Program-made: the position numbers and the translations under genes
Notes under the pieces: generated by a model
What the model was told of the DNA's origin: nothing
The model's input: only the letters and a program-made list of their open reading frames with translations
Databases searched by the model: none
In this document: piece after piece, positions 32,075 to 40,984 of the stretch
How positions within the stretch are numbered: position 1 is the stretch's first letter
How the letters are laid out: every line of letters begins with the position of its first letter
DNA from: Patulibacter brassicae
Lineage (GTDB): Bacteria; Actinomycetota; Thermoleophilia; Solirubrobacterales; Solirubrobacteraceae
Assembly: GCF_033949425.1 (NCBI RefSeq)
Contig: NZ_JAXAVX010000005.1
Coordinates: forward strand, 124,001-188,000
Length of the DNA stretch: 64,000 bases
Direction: 5' to 3'

Positions 32075-32965
32075 ATGCCCACCATCGACCTGCCCCAGGG
32101 CCCGATCGAGTACCGAGAGGCCGGACCCGCGGGCGCCCCGCGCCCCGTCCTGTTCGTCCACGGCGCCCTCGTCGACGCGCGACTGTGGACCGGGGTCGCC
32201 GACGCGCTGGCCGCCCGCGGCGTGCGGTCGATCGCGCCGACGCTGCCGCTCGGCTCGCACCGCCTGCCGATGCGGCCCGACGCCGACCTCGCCCCGCGGG
32301 GGATCGCGCGCCTGCTGCTCGACCTCATCGCCGCGCTCGACCTCGACGACGTCACGATCGTGGCCAACGACAGCGGCGGTGCGATCAGCCAGATGCTCCT
32401 CGACCTCGACGCCTCCCGGATCGGCCGGCTCGTGCTGACGAACTGCGACGCCTTCGAGACGTTCCCGCCGTTCCCGTTCAACGTCGTCTTCCACCTCATG
32501 GCCTCGCGGTGGCGGATGCGGCCGCTGCTGGCGGCGATGCGGGCACGACCCCTGCGGCACTCGCCGCTGGCGTTCGGGATGCTCAGCGAGCGACCGGACC
32601 CCGCGCTCACCCGCTCGTGGATCGAGCCCGGCGCCACCGACCCGGGCATCCGCGCCGACACGCTGCGCCTGTTGCGCGGGGTGCGCCCGGCCGAGCTGCG
32701 CGTCGCGACGGAGCGCCTCGTCCGCTTCGACCGCCCGGCGCTGCTCGTCTGGGGCGACGCGGATCGGTTCTTCACCCCCGAGCTCGGGCGGCGCGTCGCC
32801 GCGCTCCTCCCGGACTCGCGGTTCGTCCCGATCCCCGGCGGGCGGACGTTCGTCGCCCTCGACCGCCCGGAGGAGGTCGCGCGCACCATCGCCGACTGGC
32901 TCGAGGAGCGATCGCCGGTGCTCGCCGGTACCGCCGGGCCGGACGCAGCGCCCGCCACGGCCTGA
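32075..32965 (+). CDS. Alpha/beta-fold hydrolase
   Basis: A 296-residue serine-type hydrolase. The oxyanion region is VLFVHGALVDARLW. The nucleophile elbow reads VANDSGGAISQML, with Ser in a NDSGG context instead of GxSxG. A C-terminal core strand LLVWGDADRFF gives the likely acid residue; the His that would complete the triad is not obvious, because GGRTFVALDRPEE replaces the usual GHxxxxE-like block. This may indicate loss or shift of the catalytic His. A clear Shine-Dalgarno (GGAGG) precedes the ATG, unlike most neighbours. It is controlled, by inference, by the divergent TetR regulator. Confidence 0.85.
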   Translation: MPTIDLPQGPIEYREAGPAGAPRPVLFVHGALVDARLWTGVADALAARGVRSIAPTLPLGSHRLPMRPDADLAPRGIARLLLDLIAALDLDDVTIVANDSGGAISQMLLDLDASRIGRLVLTNCDAFETFPPFPFNVVFHLMASRWRMRPLLAAMRARPLRHSPLAFGMLSERPDPALTRSWIEPGATDPGIRADTLRLLRGVRPAELRVATERLVRFDRPALLVWGDADRFFTPELGRRVAALLPDSRFVPIPGGRTFVALDRPEEVARTIADWLEERSPVLAGTAGPDAAPATA

Positions 32966-32993
32966 CCGGACACCGCCCGACGACGGGGCGACC

Positions 32994-33015
32994 GGGCGGG
33001 GCGGCGGCCCCGCCC
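32994..33015 (+). terminator. Hairpin after the hydrolase gene
   Basis: GGGCGGGG and CCCCGCCC pair around a 6-base loop. A second perfect 18-bp palindrome follows around 33017-33034. Confidence 0.55.
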
Positions 33016-33091
33016 GACCCGCGTCGCGACGCGGGCGACGCGCCGGGTCGACGATCGGTCCTGGCGTGTCGCCACGCACCGCCACGCCCCG

Positions 33092-33097
33092 TAGCCT
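33092..33097 (+). promoter_or_regulatory. -10 box TAGCCT, leaderless
   Basis: TAGCCT ends 6 bases before the ATG at 33104. Confidence 0.6.
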
Positions 33098-33103
33098 GCG
33101 CGC

Positions 33104-34120
33104 ATGAGCGACGAGTCCCCCGTCCTCGGGTACCAGCTGCGCGATCTCGACGATCGCGTCCTGCGCCACCCGGCCGACCGCGCCGCCACCGCCGCGCTGA
33201 AGCAGATCCCCGGGCTGGACGGGCTGCTGCGCAAGCTCATCGAGCTCGGCTACGAGCGGGCGCTGCACCAGCAGCTGCTCGCCTCGTCCGTCCGCCTCGG
33301 GCCCCAGCAGCTGCCGGAGACCTGGACGCTGCACCACGCCGCCTTCGCGACGCTCGCCGTCGACCCGGTCCCGGACCTCTACCTCACGGCGTTCCCGCTG
33401 GCGAACGCGGCGACGATCGGCTCGACGGAGCCGCTCGTGCTCGTGCGCTCCGAGACGCTCGACCTGCTCGACGCGCACCAGCAGCGCGTCGTCTTCGCCC
33501 ACGAGGCGGCGCACGTCATGTGCGACCACGTGCTCTACGGCACGGCGCTGCGGATCATCGGGGGGCTCGTGGCGACCGGGGCCGCCGCCGGGCCGCTGCC
33601 GACGAAGCTCTCGCTGATCGCCATCCGTCACGCGCTCCTGGAGTGGTCACGGGCGGCGGAGCTCACCTGCGACCGGATCGCGGCGCTCGTCGTGCGCGAT
33701 CCCCTGCTCGTCTGCCGGACGCTCATGTCGCTGGCGGCCGGCACGGCGTCGGACCGCCTGAACCTCGACGCGTTCCTCGCCCAGGCCGACGACTACGGCC
33801 GTCGCGGCCGCAGCCTGCCCGGCCGCTGGACCCGGATGAGCCTCGAGCTCGGCACGACCCACCCGCTGTCGGTCACCCGCGCCCACCAGCTCATGGAGTG
33901 GGTGAAGTCCGGCGACTACGAGCGGATCCGCGACGGGGACTACCCCCGCCGCTCCGAGGGCGGCGGTCCGACCGCCGGCGAGGAGGCCTTCGCGGCCGCC
34001 GACTACTACAAGGACAAGATCTCCGGCGCGTTCAAGGACATCGCCGGGCAGGCCGAGCAGGCGACGAGGACCGTCAACGACTGGCTGTCGAAGAACCGTC
34101 GCCCCGACGACGACGCCTGA
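33104..34120 (+). CDS. M48-family zinc metalloprotease
   Basis: A 338-residue protease. The zinc site is HEAAH in RVVFAHEAAHVMCDHVLYG (residues ~134-138), and the third ligand is likely the Glu in EWSRAAELTCDRIAALV, typical of M48/HtpX-like peptidases. The first 85 residues form a Ser/Leu-rich helical start without a signal peptide. A hydrophobic stretch (IGGLVATGAAAGPL) after the zinc site might be a weak membrane hairpin. The C-terminus has an acidic linker and a helix (DYYKDKISGAFKDIAGQAEQ). This soluble or peripheral form differs from classical HtpX, which has N-terminal membrane helices. Substrate unknown. Confidence 0.88.
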   Translation: MSDESPVLGYQLRDLDDRVLRHPADRAATAALKQIPGLDGLLRKLIELGYERALHQQLLASSVRLGPQQLPETWTLHHAAFATLAVDPVPDLYLTAFPLANAATIGSTEPLVLVRSETLDLLDAHQQRVVFAHEAAHVMCDHVLYGTALRIIGGLVATGAAAGPLPTKLSLIAIRHALLEWSRAAELTCDRIAALVVRDPLLVCRTLMSLAAGTASDRLNLDAFLAQADDYGRRGRSLPGRWTRMSLELGTTHPLSVTRAHQLMEWVKSGDYERIRDGDYPRRSEGGGPTAGEEAFAAADYYKDKISGAFKDIAGQAEQATRTVNDWLSKNRRPDDDA

Positions 34121-34185
34121 CCGGGTTCCCGCGTCGGCGCGGGTCCGCAGGGCGGACGCCGGCCGACGCGCGAGCGGCCCGCGGA

Positions 34186-35061
34186 TCAGCCCTCGTCGGG
34201 CACCGCGTCGGTCAGGCGCTGCGCCTCCTCGTCGGTGAGCTCGATCGACGCGGCGGCGAGGTTGTCCTCGAGGTGCGCGACGGTCGAGGTCCCGGGGATC
34301 GGCAGCATCACCGGCGAGCGGTGCAGGAGCCAGGCGAGGGCGAGCTGCGCCGGGCTGGCGTCGTGCTCGCGGGCCAGCTCGTCGAGCGGCCCGCCCTCGC
34401 CGGCGAGCTCGCCGGTGGCCAGCGGGAACCACGGGATGAAGCCGATCCCGACCTCGGTGACGTGCTCCAGCAGCTCCTGGGCGCTCCGGTCGGCGAGGTT
34501 GTAGCGGTTCTGGACCGTGGCGATCGTCGCCGTCTCCTGCGCCTCGCGCAGCTCGTCGACGGAGACCTCGGAGAGGCCGATGTGGCCGATCTTGCCCTCG
34601 TCCTGCAGCGCCTTGAGCTCGCCGACCTGCTCGGCGACGGGGACCTTCGGGTCGATCCGGTGCAGCTGGAAGAGGTCGATCCGCTCCAGGCCGAGGCGCC
34701 GCAGGGACATCTCGGCCTGCTGACGCAGGTACTCCGGACGGCCGACGGGGCGCCAGATGTTCGGCCCGTGCCGGGTGAGCCCCGCCTTCGTCGCGATCAC
34801 GAGGTCGTCGGCGTAGGGGTGCAGCGCCTCGCGGATGAGCTCCTCCGAGACGTGCGGCCCGTAGGAGTCCGCGGTGTCGATGAACGTCACGCCGAGCTCG
34901 ACGGCGCGACGCAGGACGCGGCGAGCCTCGTCCGGGTCCCTCGGCGGCCCCCAGACCCCCTCGCCGGTGAGCTGCATCGCGCCGTAGCCGAGGCGGTGGA
35001 CCGGCAGCTCGCCGCCGATCGAGAAGGTGCCGCTCGCGGCGGCGGAGGTCGAGGTCGTCAT
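34186..35061 (-). CDS. Aldo/keto reductase
   Basis: A 291-residue NADPH-dependent reductase with a TIM barrel. Active-site residues are readable: the Asp and Tyr in TFIDTADSYGPHVSEELIREAL, the Lys in LVIATKAGL and the His in DLFQLHRIDPKVP. The cofactor end is MLPIPGTSTVAHLEDNLAA. It fits the group of small actinobacterial AKRs annotated as oxidoreductases with unknown carbonyl substrates. A Shine-Dalgarno (AGGAG) lies before the ATG at 35061. It converges on the metalloprotease gene and stands alone. Confidence 0.92.
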   Translation of the reverse strand: MTTSTSAAASGTFSIGGELPVHRLGYGAMQLTGEGVWGPPRDPDEARRVLRRAVELGVTFIDTADSYGPHVSEELIREALHPYADDLVIATKAGLTRHGPNIWRPVGRPEYLRQQAEMSLRRLGLERIDLFQLHRIDPKVPVAEQVGELKALQDEGKIGHIGLSEVSVDELREAQETATIATVQNRYNLADRSAQELLEHVTEVGIGFIPWFPLATGELAGEGGPLDELAREHDASPAQLALAWLLHRSPVMLPIPGTSTVAHLEDNLAAASIELTDEEAQRLTDAVPDEG

Positions 35062-35210
35062 GGTGGCTCCTGGGGTCGGGAGGGATCTCCGGGATCGTCG
35101 CGCGACGGACGCGTCGGCCCGTCGCCAGGGCGGTTCCGCGCGCCCGGCGGTCGACGCGACGCCGGTGATGCCATGGGGAGTTCCCCCATGTGGTCCCGGA
35201 TACCCGCTCC

Positions 35211-35216
35211 TACGGT
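35211..35216 (+). promoter_or_regulatory. -10 box TACGGT, leaderless
   Basis: TACGGT ends 6 bases before the ATG at 35223. Confidence 0.5.
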
Positions 35217-35222
35217 GGCGCG

Positions 35223-36641
35223 ATGCTCCCCAGATCCCTCCTCGCGGGGCCAGCGCTCGTCGCGCTCGCCCTCGCCGGCTCCGCCTCCCCCGCGGCGGCC
35301 GCGCACCTGACCACCGACGGCACGACGCTCGTCGTGCGCGCCGCGCCGGGGGAGCGCAACGACCTCATCGTCCGCACCGACCTCTTCGCGCCGTCGCGGA
35401 TCGAGGTCTCCGACCTCGTCGGCCTCACCGCCGACGACGGGCTCGGCTGCGAGCCGTCGACCGCGGCGGGGCGCAGCTACCGCTCCTGCCCGGCGGCCGG
35501 GCTCGCGGGCGTCCGGGTCGAGGCCGGGGACGGAGACGACGGGGCGATCGTCGCCGGGGCGCTCCCGGTCGCCGGGCCGATCGTCGTCGACGGGGGCGCC
35601 GGGGCCGACCGGCTGCGCGGTCCCGATGACGCCGGCACCGGCGTGACGCTGCTCGGCGGCGACGGCGACGACGTGCTCGAGGGCGGAGACGGCCCGGACG
35701 TCCTGCGCGGCGGGTCGGGGAACGACCAGCTCGACGGCGGCCGGGGCGACGACCAGGTCCTCGGCGAGGACGGCGACGACCGGCTCGCCGGCGGCCGGTT
35801 CGTCGACCGGGACGTCCTCGACGGCGGCGCGGGCACCGACACCATCGACGGCGACTGGTACGACGCGAACGTCGGCGACGTGCCGGTCGCCGTGACGCTC
35901 GACGGGGTGGCCGACGACGGACGGCCCGGCGAGGGCGACAACGTCGTCGCCGTCGAGCGGATCCGCACGCGCCAGGTCGCCCGGCTCGTGGCGGGTGCCG
36001 ACGCCGTCGACTTCGACGTCATCGGCACGCCCGCCGGGAGCACCGAGCTCGTCGGCAGCCCCGGCCCCGACCGGCTGCGCTCCTACGACCACGCCGACGT
36101 GATCCGGGCGGGTGCCGGGAACGACGTGATCGACGCCGGCAACGGCGACGACCGGATCGACGCCGGCCCCGGGCAGGACACGGTGCTCGCCGACGCGGGG
36201 CCGGGGTCGTGCGACTTCATCGTCTGTCGCGGGCGCTACGGCAACGACGTCGTCGAGGTCCGCGACGGCGAGCGCGACAGCGTCGACTGCGGTCCCGGCG
36301 AGGACCGCGTGATCGCCGACCCGATCGACGTGCTGGCCGACTGCGAGCACGTCGAGATCGGCACGCCGACCGGCGACGGGAACGGGAACGGCGGCGCGCC
36401 GAAGCCGCCGTCCGGCGGCGGATCGACCCCCAGGCGCGCGTGCACCGTGCCGCGCGTCCGCCGCGGCTCGACGGTCGCCGCCGCGCGCAAGCGCCTGACG
36501 AAGGCGAAGTGCCGCGTCGCGAAGCGGACCGTCCGGCGACGCTCGAGCGTCCGTCGCGGCCGGGTCGTGAGCCTCAGCCACCGGGCGGGGCGGCGGACGA
36601 CCGCCGCGATCGTCATCCGGGTCTCGCGGGGCCGGCGCTGA
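35223..36641 (+). CDS. Secreted calcium-binding (RTX/hemolysin-type) repeat protein with PASTA-like C-terminus
   Basis: A 472-residue exported protein. The leader LVALALAGSASPAAAAH ends in AxA. Residues ~110-345 hold RTX-type nonapeptide repeats such as GGDGDDVLEGGDGPDVLRGG, GGRGDDQVLGEDGDDRLAGG, GAGNDVIDAGNGDDRIDAG, which bind calcium once outside the cell. A Gly/Asn/Pro linker (GDGNGNGGAPKPPSGGGS) leads to a very basic ~65-residue domain with two cysteines, CTVPRVRRGSTVAAARKRLT...AKCRV, similar to a PASTA domain. Role unknown; a surface or matrix protein is plausible. It has its own leaderless promoter. Confidence 0.88.
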   Translation: MLPRSLLAGPALVALALAGSASPAAAAHLTTDGTTLVVRAAPGERNDLIVRTDLFAPSRIEVSDLVGLTADDGLGCEPSTAAGRSYRSCPAAGLAGVRVEAGDGDDGAIVAGALPVAGPIVVDGGAGADRLRGPDDAGTGVTLLGGDGDDVLEGGDGPDVLRGGSGNDQLDGGRGDDQVLGEDGDDRLAGGRFVDRDVLDGGAGTDTIDGDWYDANVGDVPVAVTLDGVADDGRPGEGDNVVAVERIRTRQVARLVAGADAVDFDVIGTPAGSTELVGSPGPDRLRSYDHADVIRAGAGNDVIDAGNGDDRIDAGPGQDTVLADAGPGSCDFIVCRGRYGNDVVEVRDGERDSVDCGPGEDRVIADPIDVLADCEHVEIGTPTGDGNGNGGAPKPPSGGGSTPRRACTVPRVRRGSTVAAARKRLTKAKCRVAKRTVRRRSSVRRGRVVSLSHRAGRRTTAAIVIRVSRGRR

Positions 36642-36792
36642 GCGGACCGGCTGCGAGCGCCGCCCGGGACCGGGACCCGACCGTCACCCGGAGCGCTGCC
36701 GGCGGCGAGGCAGGGCGCACCGGCTCCGGGCCCCTGCCGTGGAGGCGCCCGAAGTCGTGGGCCGTTGACCGGGGGCCGGGGGGCGCGCGAGG

Positions 36793-36984
36793 TCAGAGCG
36801 GCCGGGGTTCCGCGAGGACCGTGTCGTCGGACCCGGCGAGCTCCGGCCGGTGGCGCGCGCGGATCGATCGCGCTCGGGGAGATTCGCGGACCGACGGGAC
36901 GAGGCGCCCGGTCTCCCACCACGCCGCCACGGGCGTCGGGGGACGGCGGCGCTCCTCGCACTCGATGCTGCTCGTGGCACCCAT
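36793..36984 (-). CDS. Possible small protein, 63 aa
   Basis: A short frame starting with MGATSSIECEERRRPPTP and ending SDDTVLAEPRPL. Its ATG has an AGAAGGA Shine-Dalgarno-like stretch about 8 bases upstream. Composition is charged and likely unfolded, with one Cys. No family recognised, and it may not be a real gene. Confidence 0.35.
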   Translation of the reverse strand: MGATSSIECEERRRPPTPVAAWWETGRLVPSVRESPRARSIRARHRPELAGSDDTVLAEPRPL

Positions 36985-37262
36985 GGGCGCGTCCTTCTCC
37001 CGGCCGGATCTCGCGATCGGCCGTCGGGGGTGACTCGCGCGCCGTCGGGCGCGCGAGGGGGGTGTCGACACGGTACGCCCTTCGGCCGGCGACGACCAGG
37101 GGCCGAACGGCCAGCGGCCGCTCCGCCATCCGCCGAGTCGCCCCCGGGGCCGCCCGCACGTGCATGCGCGTCCCGGCGCGGGGGTATCCTTCCCGGTCGC
37201 CCGGTGCCACGACCCTCGTCGCTCGCCTGGCCCCCGACACGACCCGGTGCACCACCGCTCGC

Positions 37263-37298
37263 GGCACGACGCCGCGCGGACCGGCGCGGCGTCGTGCC
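37263..37298 (-). terminator. 15-bp perfect hairpin after thiS
   Basis: The arms 37263-37277 and 37284-37298 pair exactly around a 6-base loop, 13 bases past the thiS stop on the minus strand. Confidence 0.65.
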
Positions 37299-37310
37299 AC
37301 GCCAGCCCGG

Positions 37311-37517
37311 TCAGCCGCCCTGCATCGCCGAGACGACCTCGACCCGCTGGTCCTCCGCGAGCCGGCGGTCGTCCCAGGTGCTGCGCGGGGCGACCTCGCC
37401 GTCGATCGCGACCGCGAGGCCGCGCGCGGCGTCGGCGACGCCGAGGTCCTCGAGCAGCGCGCGCACGGTCCAGCCCGTCACGGGTCGGGGCTCGCCGTTG
37501 ACGATCGGGTCAGGCAC
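37311..37517 (-). CDS. thiS: Thiamine sulfur-carrier protein ThiS
   Basis: A 68-residue ubiquitin-like carrier that, as a C-terminal thiocarboxylate, supplies sulfur for the thiazole ring made by ThiG. The protein starts with PIVNGEPRPVTGWTVRALLE and ends with VVSAMQGG, the Gly-Gly tail that is adenylated and thiolated. Length is normal. The gene overlaps the end of thiO by 8 bases, so both are made from the riboswitch-controlled transcript. The ThiF-type activating enzyme is not in this window. Confidence 0.93.
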   Translation of the reverse strand: MPDPIVNGEPRPVTGWTVRALLEDLGVADAARGLAVAIDGEVAPRSTWDDRRLAEDQRVEVVSAMQGG

Positions 37518-38703
37518 GGGCGTCCTCCGGCGTCGGGGTCAGGGCGGGACGGGCCGGATCGACGATCGCCTGGAGCGCCTCGTCGGTCGGCCGTCCGAGC
37601 ATCCGGTCGGCGAGCAGCGTCCCGGTCAGCGGCGCCAGCAGCACGCCGTTGCGGTAGTGGCCGGTCGCCCACCAGAGGCCCGCGAGGCCGGGCGACGGGC
37701 CGATCGCCGGGTGGCCGTCCGGGGTCGCGGGCCGCAGGCCGGCGAGCGTCTCGCGCAGCTCGAGCTCCAGCAGGCCCGGGACGAGCTCGGCGCCATCGCG
37801 CAGGAGGTCGTGGACCGCCCACGCGGTCGTCGCGTGGTCGAAGCCCCGCTCCTCCGTCGTCGCGCCGAGGACGTAGCGCCCGTCGTCGCGCGGCACGAGG
37901 TAGCCGGCACCGAAGCGCAGCACCCGCTCGACCATCCCCGGCCCCTGCGGATCGCGCAGCACGAGCAGCTGGCCCTTCACCGGCCGGACCGGCAGCCGGT
38001 CGCGGCCCGGCAGGCCGGGGACGCGTCCCGACCACGATCCGGCCGCGATCACGACGGCCTCGCTGCGCAGCTCGAGGCCGTCGGCCGTGCGGGCCCCGGT
38101 GACCCGGGTGCCGTCGTGGAGGAGCTCCTCGACCGCCGAGCCCGGCCCGGTCGCGATCCGGGCCCCGGCGTCGCCGGCGGCGACCGCGAGCGCGCGCACG
38201 ACCACGCGCGGGTCGACGGCCTGCTCGTCCGGCACGGCGAGGGCGCCGCGCAGCGTCGGTGCGAGCGCCGGCTCGAGCGTCCGCGCCGCGCTCGGCAGCA
38301 GCCGCTCGACGGGCAGGCCGAGCCGCTCGCGGATGCCGGCGAAGCGCTCCAGGGCCTCCGCCTCGTCGCGGTCCCGCGCGACGGCGAGCGTCGGGCGGCG
38401 CCGCAGCGGCACGACGATGCCGGACGCCGCCTCGAGCTCCGCCGCGTAGCCGGGCCAGCGCGCCAGGGCGGCGCGCCCCAGGGCCAGCTGCTGCGGATCG
38501 TCGGGCTCGGCCTCGGTGACCGGGGCGAGCATCCCGGCGGCGACGCGGCTCGTCGCCTGGCCGGGGGCCTCGCGGTCGAGGATCCGCACGCGACAGCCGG
38601 CGGCGGCGAGCTCCCAGCCGACGGTCAGGCCGGCGAGCCCCGCGCCGAGGACGAGGACGTCGTCGGGACGGGTCTGGTTCGGCGCGATCGGCAGCTCGGT
38701 CAC
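37510..38703 (-). CDS. thiO: Glycine oxidase ThiO
   Basis: A 397-residue FAD enzyme that oxidises glycine to the imine (dehydroglycine) used in thiazole formation. The FAD motif is VLVLGAGLAGLTVGWELAAAG (residues ~16-36), followed by REAPGQATSRVAAGMLAPV, the segment typical of ThiO. The C-terminus has RPATPDGHPAIGPSPG and WWATGHYRNGVLLAPLTG, also diagnostic. Length fits the family. The GTG start is 7 bases after the TPP riboswitch, so translation initiation is likely the step being controlled. Its partner thiS overlaps its end. Confidence 0.93.
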   Translation of the reverse strand: MTELPIAPNQTRPDDVLVLGAGLAGLTVGWELAAAGCRVRILDREAPGQATSRVAAGMLAPVTEAEPDDPQQLALGRAALARWPGYAAELEAASGIVVPLRRRPTLAVARDRDEAEALERFAGIRERLGLPVERLLPSAARTLEPALAPTLRGALAVPDEQAVDPRVVVRALAVAAGDAGARIATGPGSAVEELLHDGTRVTGARTADGLELRSEAVVIAAGSWSGRVPGLPGRDRLPVRPVKGQLLVLRDPQGPGMVERVLRFGAGYLVPRDDGRYVLGATTEERGFDHATTAWAVHDLLRDGAELVPGLLELELRETLAGLRPATPDGHPAIGPSPGLAGLWWATGHYRNGVLLAPLTGTLLADRMLGRPTDEALQAIVDPARPALTPTPEDARA

Positions 38704-38710
38704 ACGTGGT

Positions 38711-38790
38711 CTCGCTTCGCCGGCACGACCCGGATCAGCTGGTGGCGGTCGGAGCCTGGGCCCCCTCTCAGCGCCTGGCTGGGCGCTCCC
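38711..38790 (-). promoter_or_regulatory. TPP (thi-box) riboswitch
   Basis: Read on the minus strand, the conserved elements are in order: CGCTGAGAGG and, after a variable arm, CTGATCCGGGTCGTGCCGG followed by CGAAGCGAG. These are the thi-box sequences that bind thiamine pyrophosphate. The aptamer ends a few bases before the thiO start, which suits ligand-dependent blocking of translation start. It controls thiO-thiS. Confidence 0.93.
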
Positions 38791-38885
38791 GCGAACCGGT
38801 GGTCCACCGATGGTAGCCGCCGTTCGTCGTCGGCCCGCCGCCCGTTGCCCGGCCCCGGACGAGGCGCGCTGGGAGACTGCGCCCG

Positions 38886-39563
38886 ATGACGCCCGAGCAG
38901 CGCCGCGCCCGCTTCGCCGCCGTCCGGCTCTACCTCGTCGCGCCGCTCGCTCCCGGGGGGCGACCCCTGATCGAGGTCGCCCGTGCGGCGATCGCGGGCG
39001 GCGTCGATGCCCTGCAGCTGCGGGAGAAGCACGCCGGGGACGACGCGATCGTCGCGGAGCTGCGCCAGCTGCGCGCGCTCTGCGACCGGACCGGCACCCT
39101 GCTCGTGCTCAACGACCGGCCCGACCTGGCGCTGGCGGGCGGCGCCCACGCGGTCCACGTCGGCCAGGACGACGTGCCGGTGGCCGAGGCGCGCCGGATC
39201 GTCGGCGACGAGCTGCTCATCGGGCTCTCGACCCACGACCCGGCGCAGGTCGACGCCGCCAACGACGCGGATCCCGCGGTCGGCCCCGACCACATCGGGG
39301 TCGGCCCGGTGCACGCCTCGCCGACGAAGCCGGGCGTGCCGGGCGTCGGCGTCGGGCTCGTCGCCCATGCCGCCTCGCGCGCGCTGCCGTTCGTGGCGAT
39401 CGGCGGGATCGACGCGACGAACGTCGCCGCGGTCGTCGCGGCCGGCGCCCCGCGCGTCGCCGTCATCCGGGCGATCGCCGACGCCGACGACCCGCGGGCG
39501 GCGGCCGCCGCCCTGCGCGCGGTGGTCGACGCCGGCCGACCCGCGCCCGACCCCCGGAGCTGA
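38886..39563 (+). CDS. thiE: Thiamine-phosphate synthase
   Basis: A 225-residue TIM-barrel enzyme that joins the pyrimidine and thiazole halves into thiamine phosphate. Diagnostic blocks are LYLVAPLAPGG, GGVDALQLREKHAGDD (pyrophosphate Arg/Glu/Lys), LLVLNDRPDLALAGGAHAVH, VGQDDVPVAEARRI, LIGLSTHDPAQ, GPDHIGVGPVHASPTKPG and FVAIGGIDATNVAAV. Divergent from thiO, with 182 bases between. A GAGACT hexamer lies 7 bases before the ATG, a weak -10. The riboswitch is on the other strand, so thiE is not obviously under it. Confidence 0.95.
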   Translation: MTPEQRRARFAAVRLYLVAPLAPGGRPLIEVARAAIAGGVDALQLREKHAGDDAIVAELRQLRALCDRTGTLLVLNDRPDLALAGGAHAVHVGQDDVPVAEARRIVGDELLIGLSTHDPAQVDAANDADPAVGPDHIGVGPVHASPTKPGVPGVGVGLVAHAASRALPFVAIGGIDATNVAAVVAAGAPRVAVIRAIADADDPRAAAAALRAVVDAGRPAPDPRS

Positions 39564-39648
39564 GCGCGCCGCGCCGGGCGCGGCCCGGAACCCCCCGATG
39601 ATCGGGCGGTCCTCGGCGGCGAGGCGACCGAGGTCGCTGATCCGACGC

Positions 39649-40932
39649 TCAGACCCCGAGGCAGCGGCGGACGTAGCCGTTGACGAACGTCCCCGTCGGG
39701 TCGAGGCGCTCCCGGACGGCGAGGAAGTCGTCGAAGCGCGGGTAGCGCTCGCGCAGCGTCGTGGCGTCCAGCGCGTGGCGCTTGCCCCAGTGGGGCCGCC
39801 CGCCGTGGGCGGCGACGATCGCCTCGACCGCGGCGAAGTACGGCTCCCAGGCCATGCCGACGAACTGGTGGACGGCGACGTAGAACGCGTCGCGCTCGTA
39901 CGTCGGGCTGAGCCACGCGTCGTCGCCGGCCACGATGCGGCACTCCAGCGGGAAGGCGACGGGGTAGCGCTCGGCCTGGACCCACTCGAGGATCCGGCGG
40001 ACGACCTCGGGGCCCGCGGCGCGCGGCACGGCGTACTCCATCTCCGTGAAGCGGACGCGCCGGTCGCTGACGAAGACCGCGGGGCTGTGGTCGACGTACT
40101 CGCCCTCGGACGCCAGCGGCGCCGCCACGCGGCAGAGCGTCGGGATCGTCCCCGGGAAGCGACGCGTGAGACGGAAGACGCCGTCGATCGCGACCTGCCC
40201 GACCGGCTCGCCGACCCGCCGCGCGAGCCACGAGCGGCCCCGCGCGGGCGCCTCGGTCCGGTCGCGCCGGATCGTGCACGCCCGTCCGCCGTAGGGGAAC
40301 GCGAAGAACTCGTAGTGGTCGTGCGCCTCCGCCTCGGCGTCGACGGTGGCGAGCACGTCGTCGAGGTCGCGCACCGCGTCGCGCCGGTGCAGGACGAACG
40401 CCGGCACCGTCCGCAGGGTCACCGCGCTGATCGCGCCGAGCGCGCCGATCCCGACCCGCGCGGCGGCGAAGGCGTCCGGGTCGTGGTCGGCGTCCAGGCG
40501 CAGCCGCTCGCCCGCGGCGGTGACGAGCTCGAGCCCGACGACCTGCGCCGAGAGGTTCGGCAGGCGGGCCCCGGTGCCGTGGGTGGCGGTCGAGATCGCG
40601 CCGGCGATCGTCTGGCGGTCGATGTCGCCGAGGTTCGCGAGCGCCCGGCCGCGCGCGTGCAGCTCGCGGTTGAGCCGGGCGATCGTCGTGCCGGCCCCGA
40701 CGGTCACGTGGTCGCCGTCGACCGCGAGGATCCCCGACAGCCCGTCGAGGGCGATCTGCAGCCCGTCGGTGAGCGCCGCCTCGGTGAAGGAGTGGCCGCT
40801 GCCGACGACCTTCACCGCGGTGCCCTCCGCCGTCGCCGCGCCCACGACCTCGGCGAGCTCCTCGGGCGAGCGGGGCGTCGCCCGCCCCGCGGGGTCGCAC
40901 CGCTGGTCGCCGGTCCAGTTCGTCCAGGTCAT
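39649..40932 (-). CDS. D-arabinono-1,4-lactone oxidase-type FAD enzyme
   Basis: A 427-residue flavoprotein of the aldonolactone oxidase family. The N-terminal PCMH FAD-binding domain has VKVVGSGHSFTEAALTDG, where the His in GHS usually holds FAD covalently. Further blocks are LHARGRALANLGDIDRQTIA, GAISTATHGTGAR and GIGALGAISAVTLRTVP. The ALO domain ends with HWGKRHALDATTLRERYP, the family's HWxK motif, and a C-terminal FVNGYVRRCLG. It oxidises sugar-1,4-lactones or polyols with oxygen or another acceptor. It starts 53 bases after the PLP aldolase gene; the two are often adjacent in actinobacteria. Confidence 0.93.
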   Translation of the reverse strand: MTWTNWTGDQRCDPAGRATPRSPEELAEVVGAATAEGTAVKVVGSGHSFTEAALTDGLQIALDGLSGILAVDGDHVTVGAGTTIARLNRELHARGRALANLGDIDRQTIAGAISTATHGTGARLPNLSAQVVGLELVTAAGERLRLDADHDPDAFAAARVGIGALGAISAVTLRTVPAFVLHRRDAVRDLDDVLATVDAEAEAHDHYEFFAFPYGGRACTIRRDRTEAPARGRSWLARRVGEPVGQVAIDGVFRLTRRFPGTIPTLCRVAAPLASEGEYVDHSPAVFVSDRRVRFTEMEYAVPRAAGPEVVRRILEWVQAERYPVAFPLECRIVAGDDAWLSPTYERDAFYVAVHQFVGMAWEPYFAAVEAIVAAHGGRPHWGKRHALDATTLRERYPRFDDFLAVRERLDPTGTFVNGYVRRCLGV

Positions 40933-40984
40933 CGTGGTCGCTCCCGCCCCGCGTCGTGGCCGTCCCGTCGCGCCGCCCGGCCCC

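Larger units (their letters stand above)
36642..37310. other. Long spacer with one possible small gene and a terminator
   Basis: No gene of normal size is seen. It includes a possible 63-residue minus-strand gene (36793-36984) and the thiS-side terminator (37263-37298); the rest shows no feature. Confidence 0.5.
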
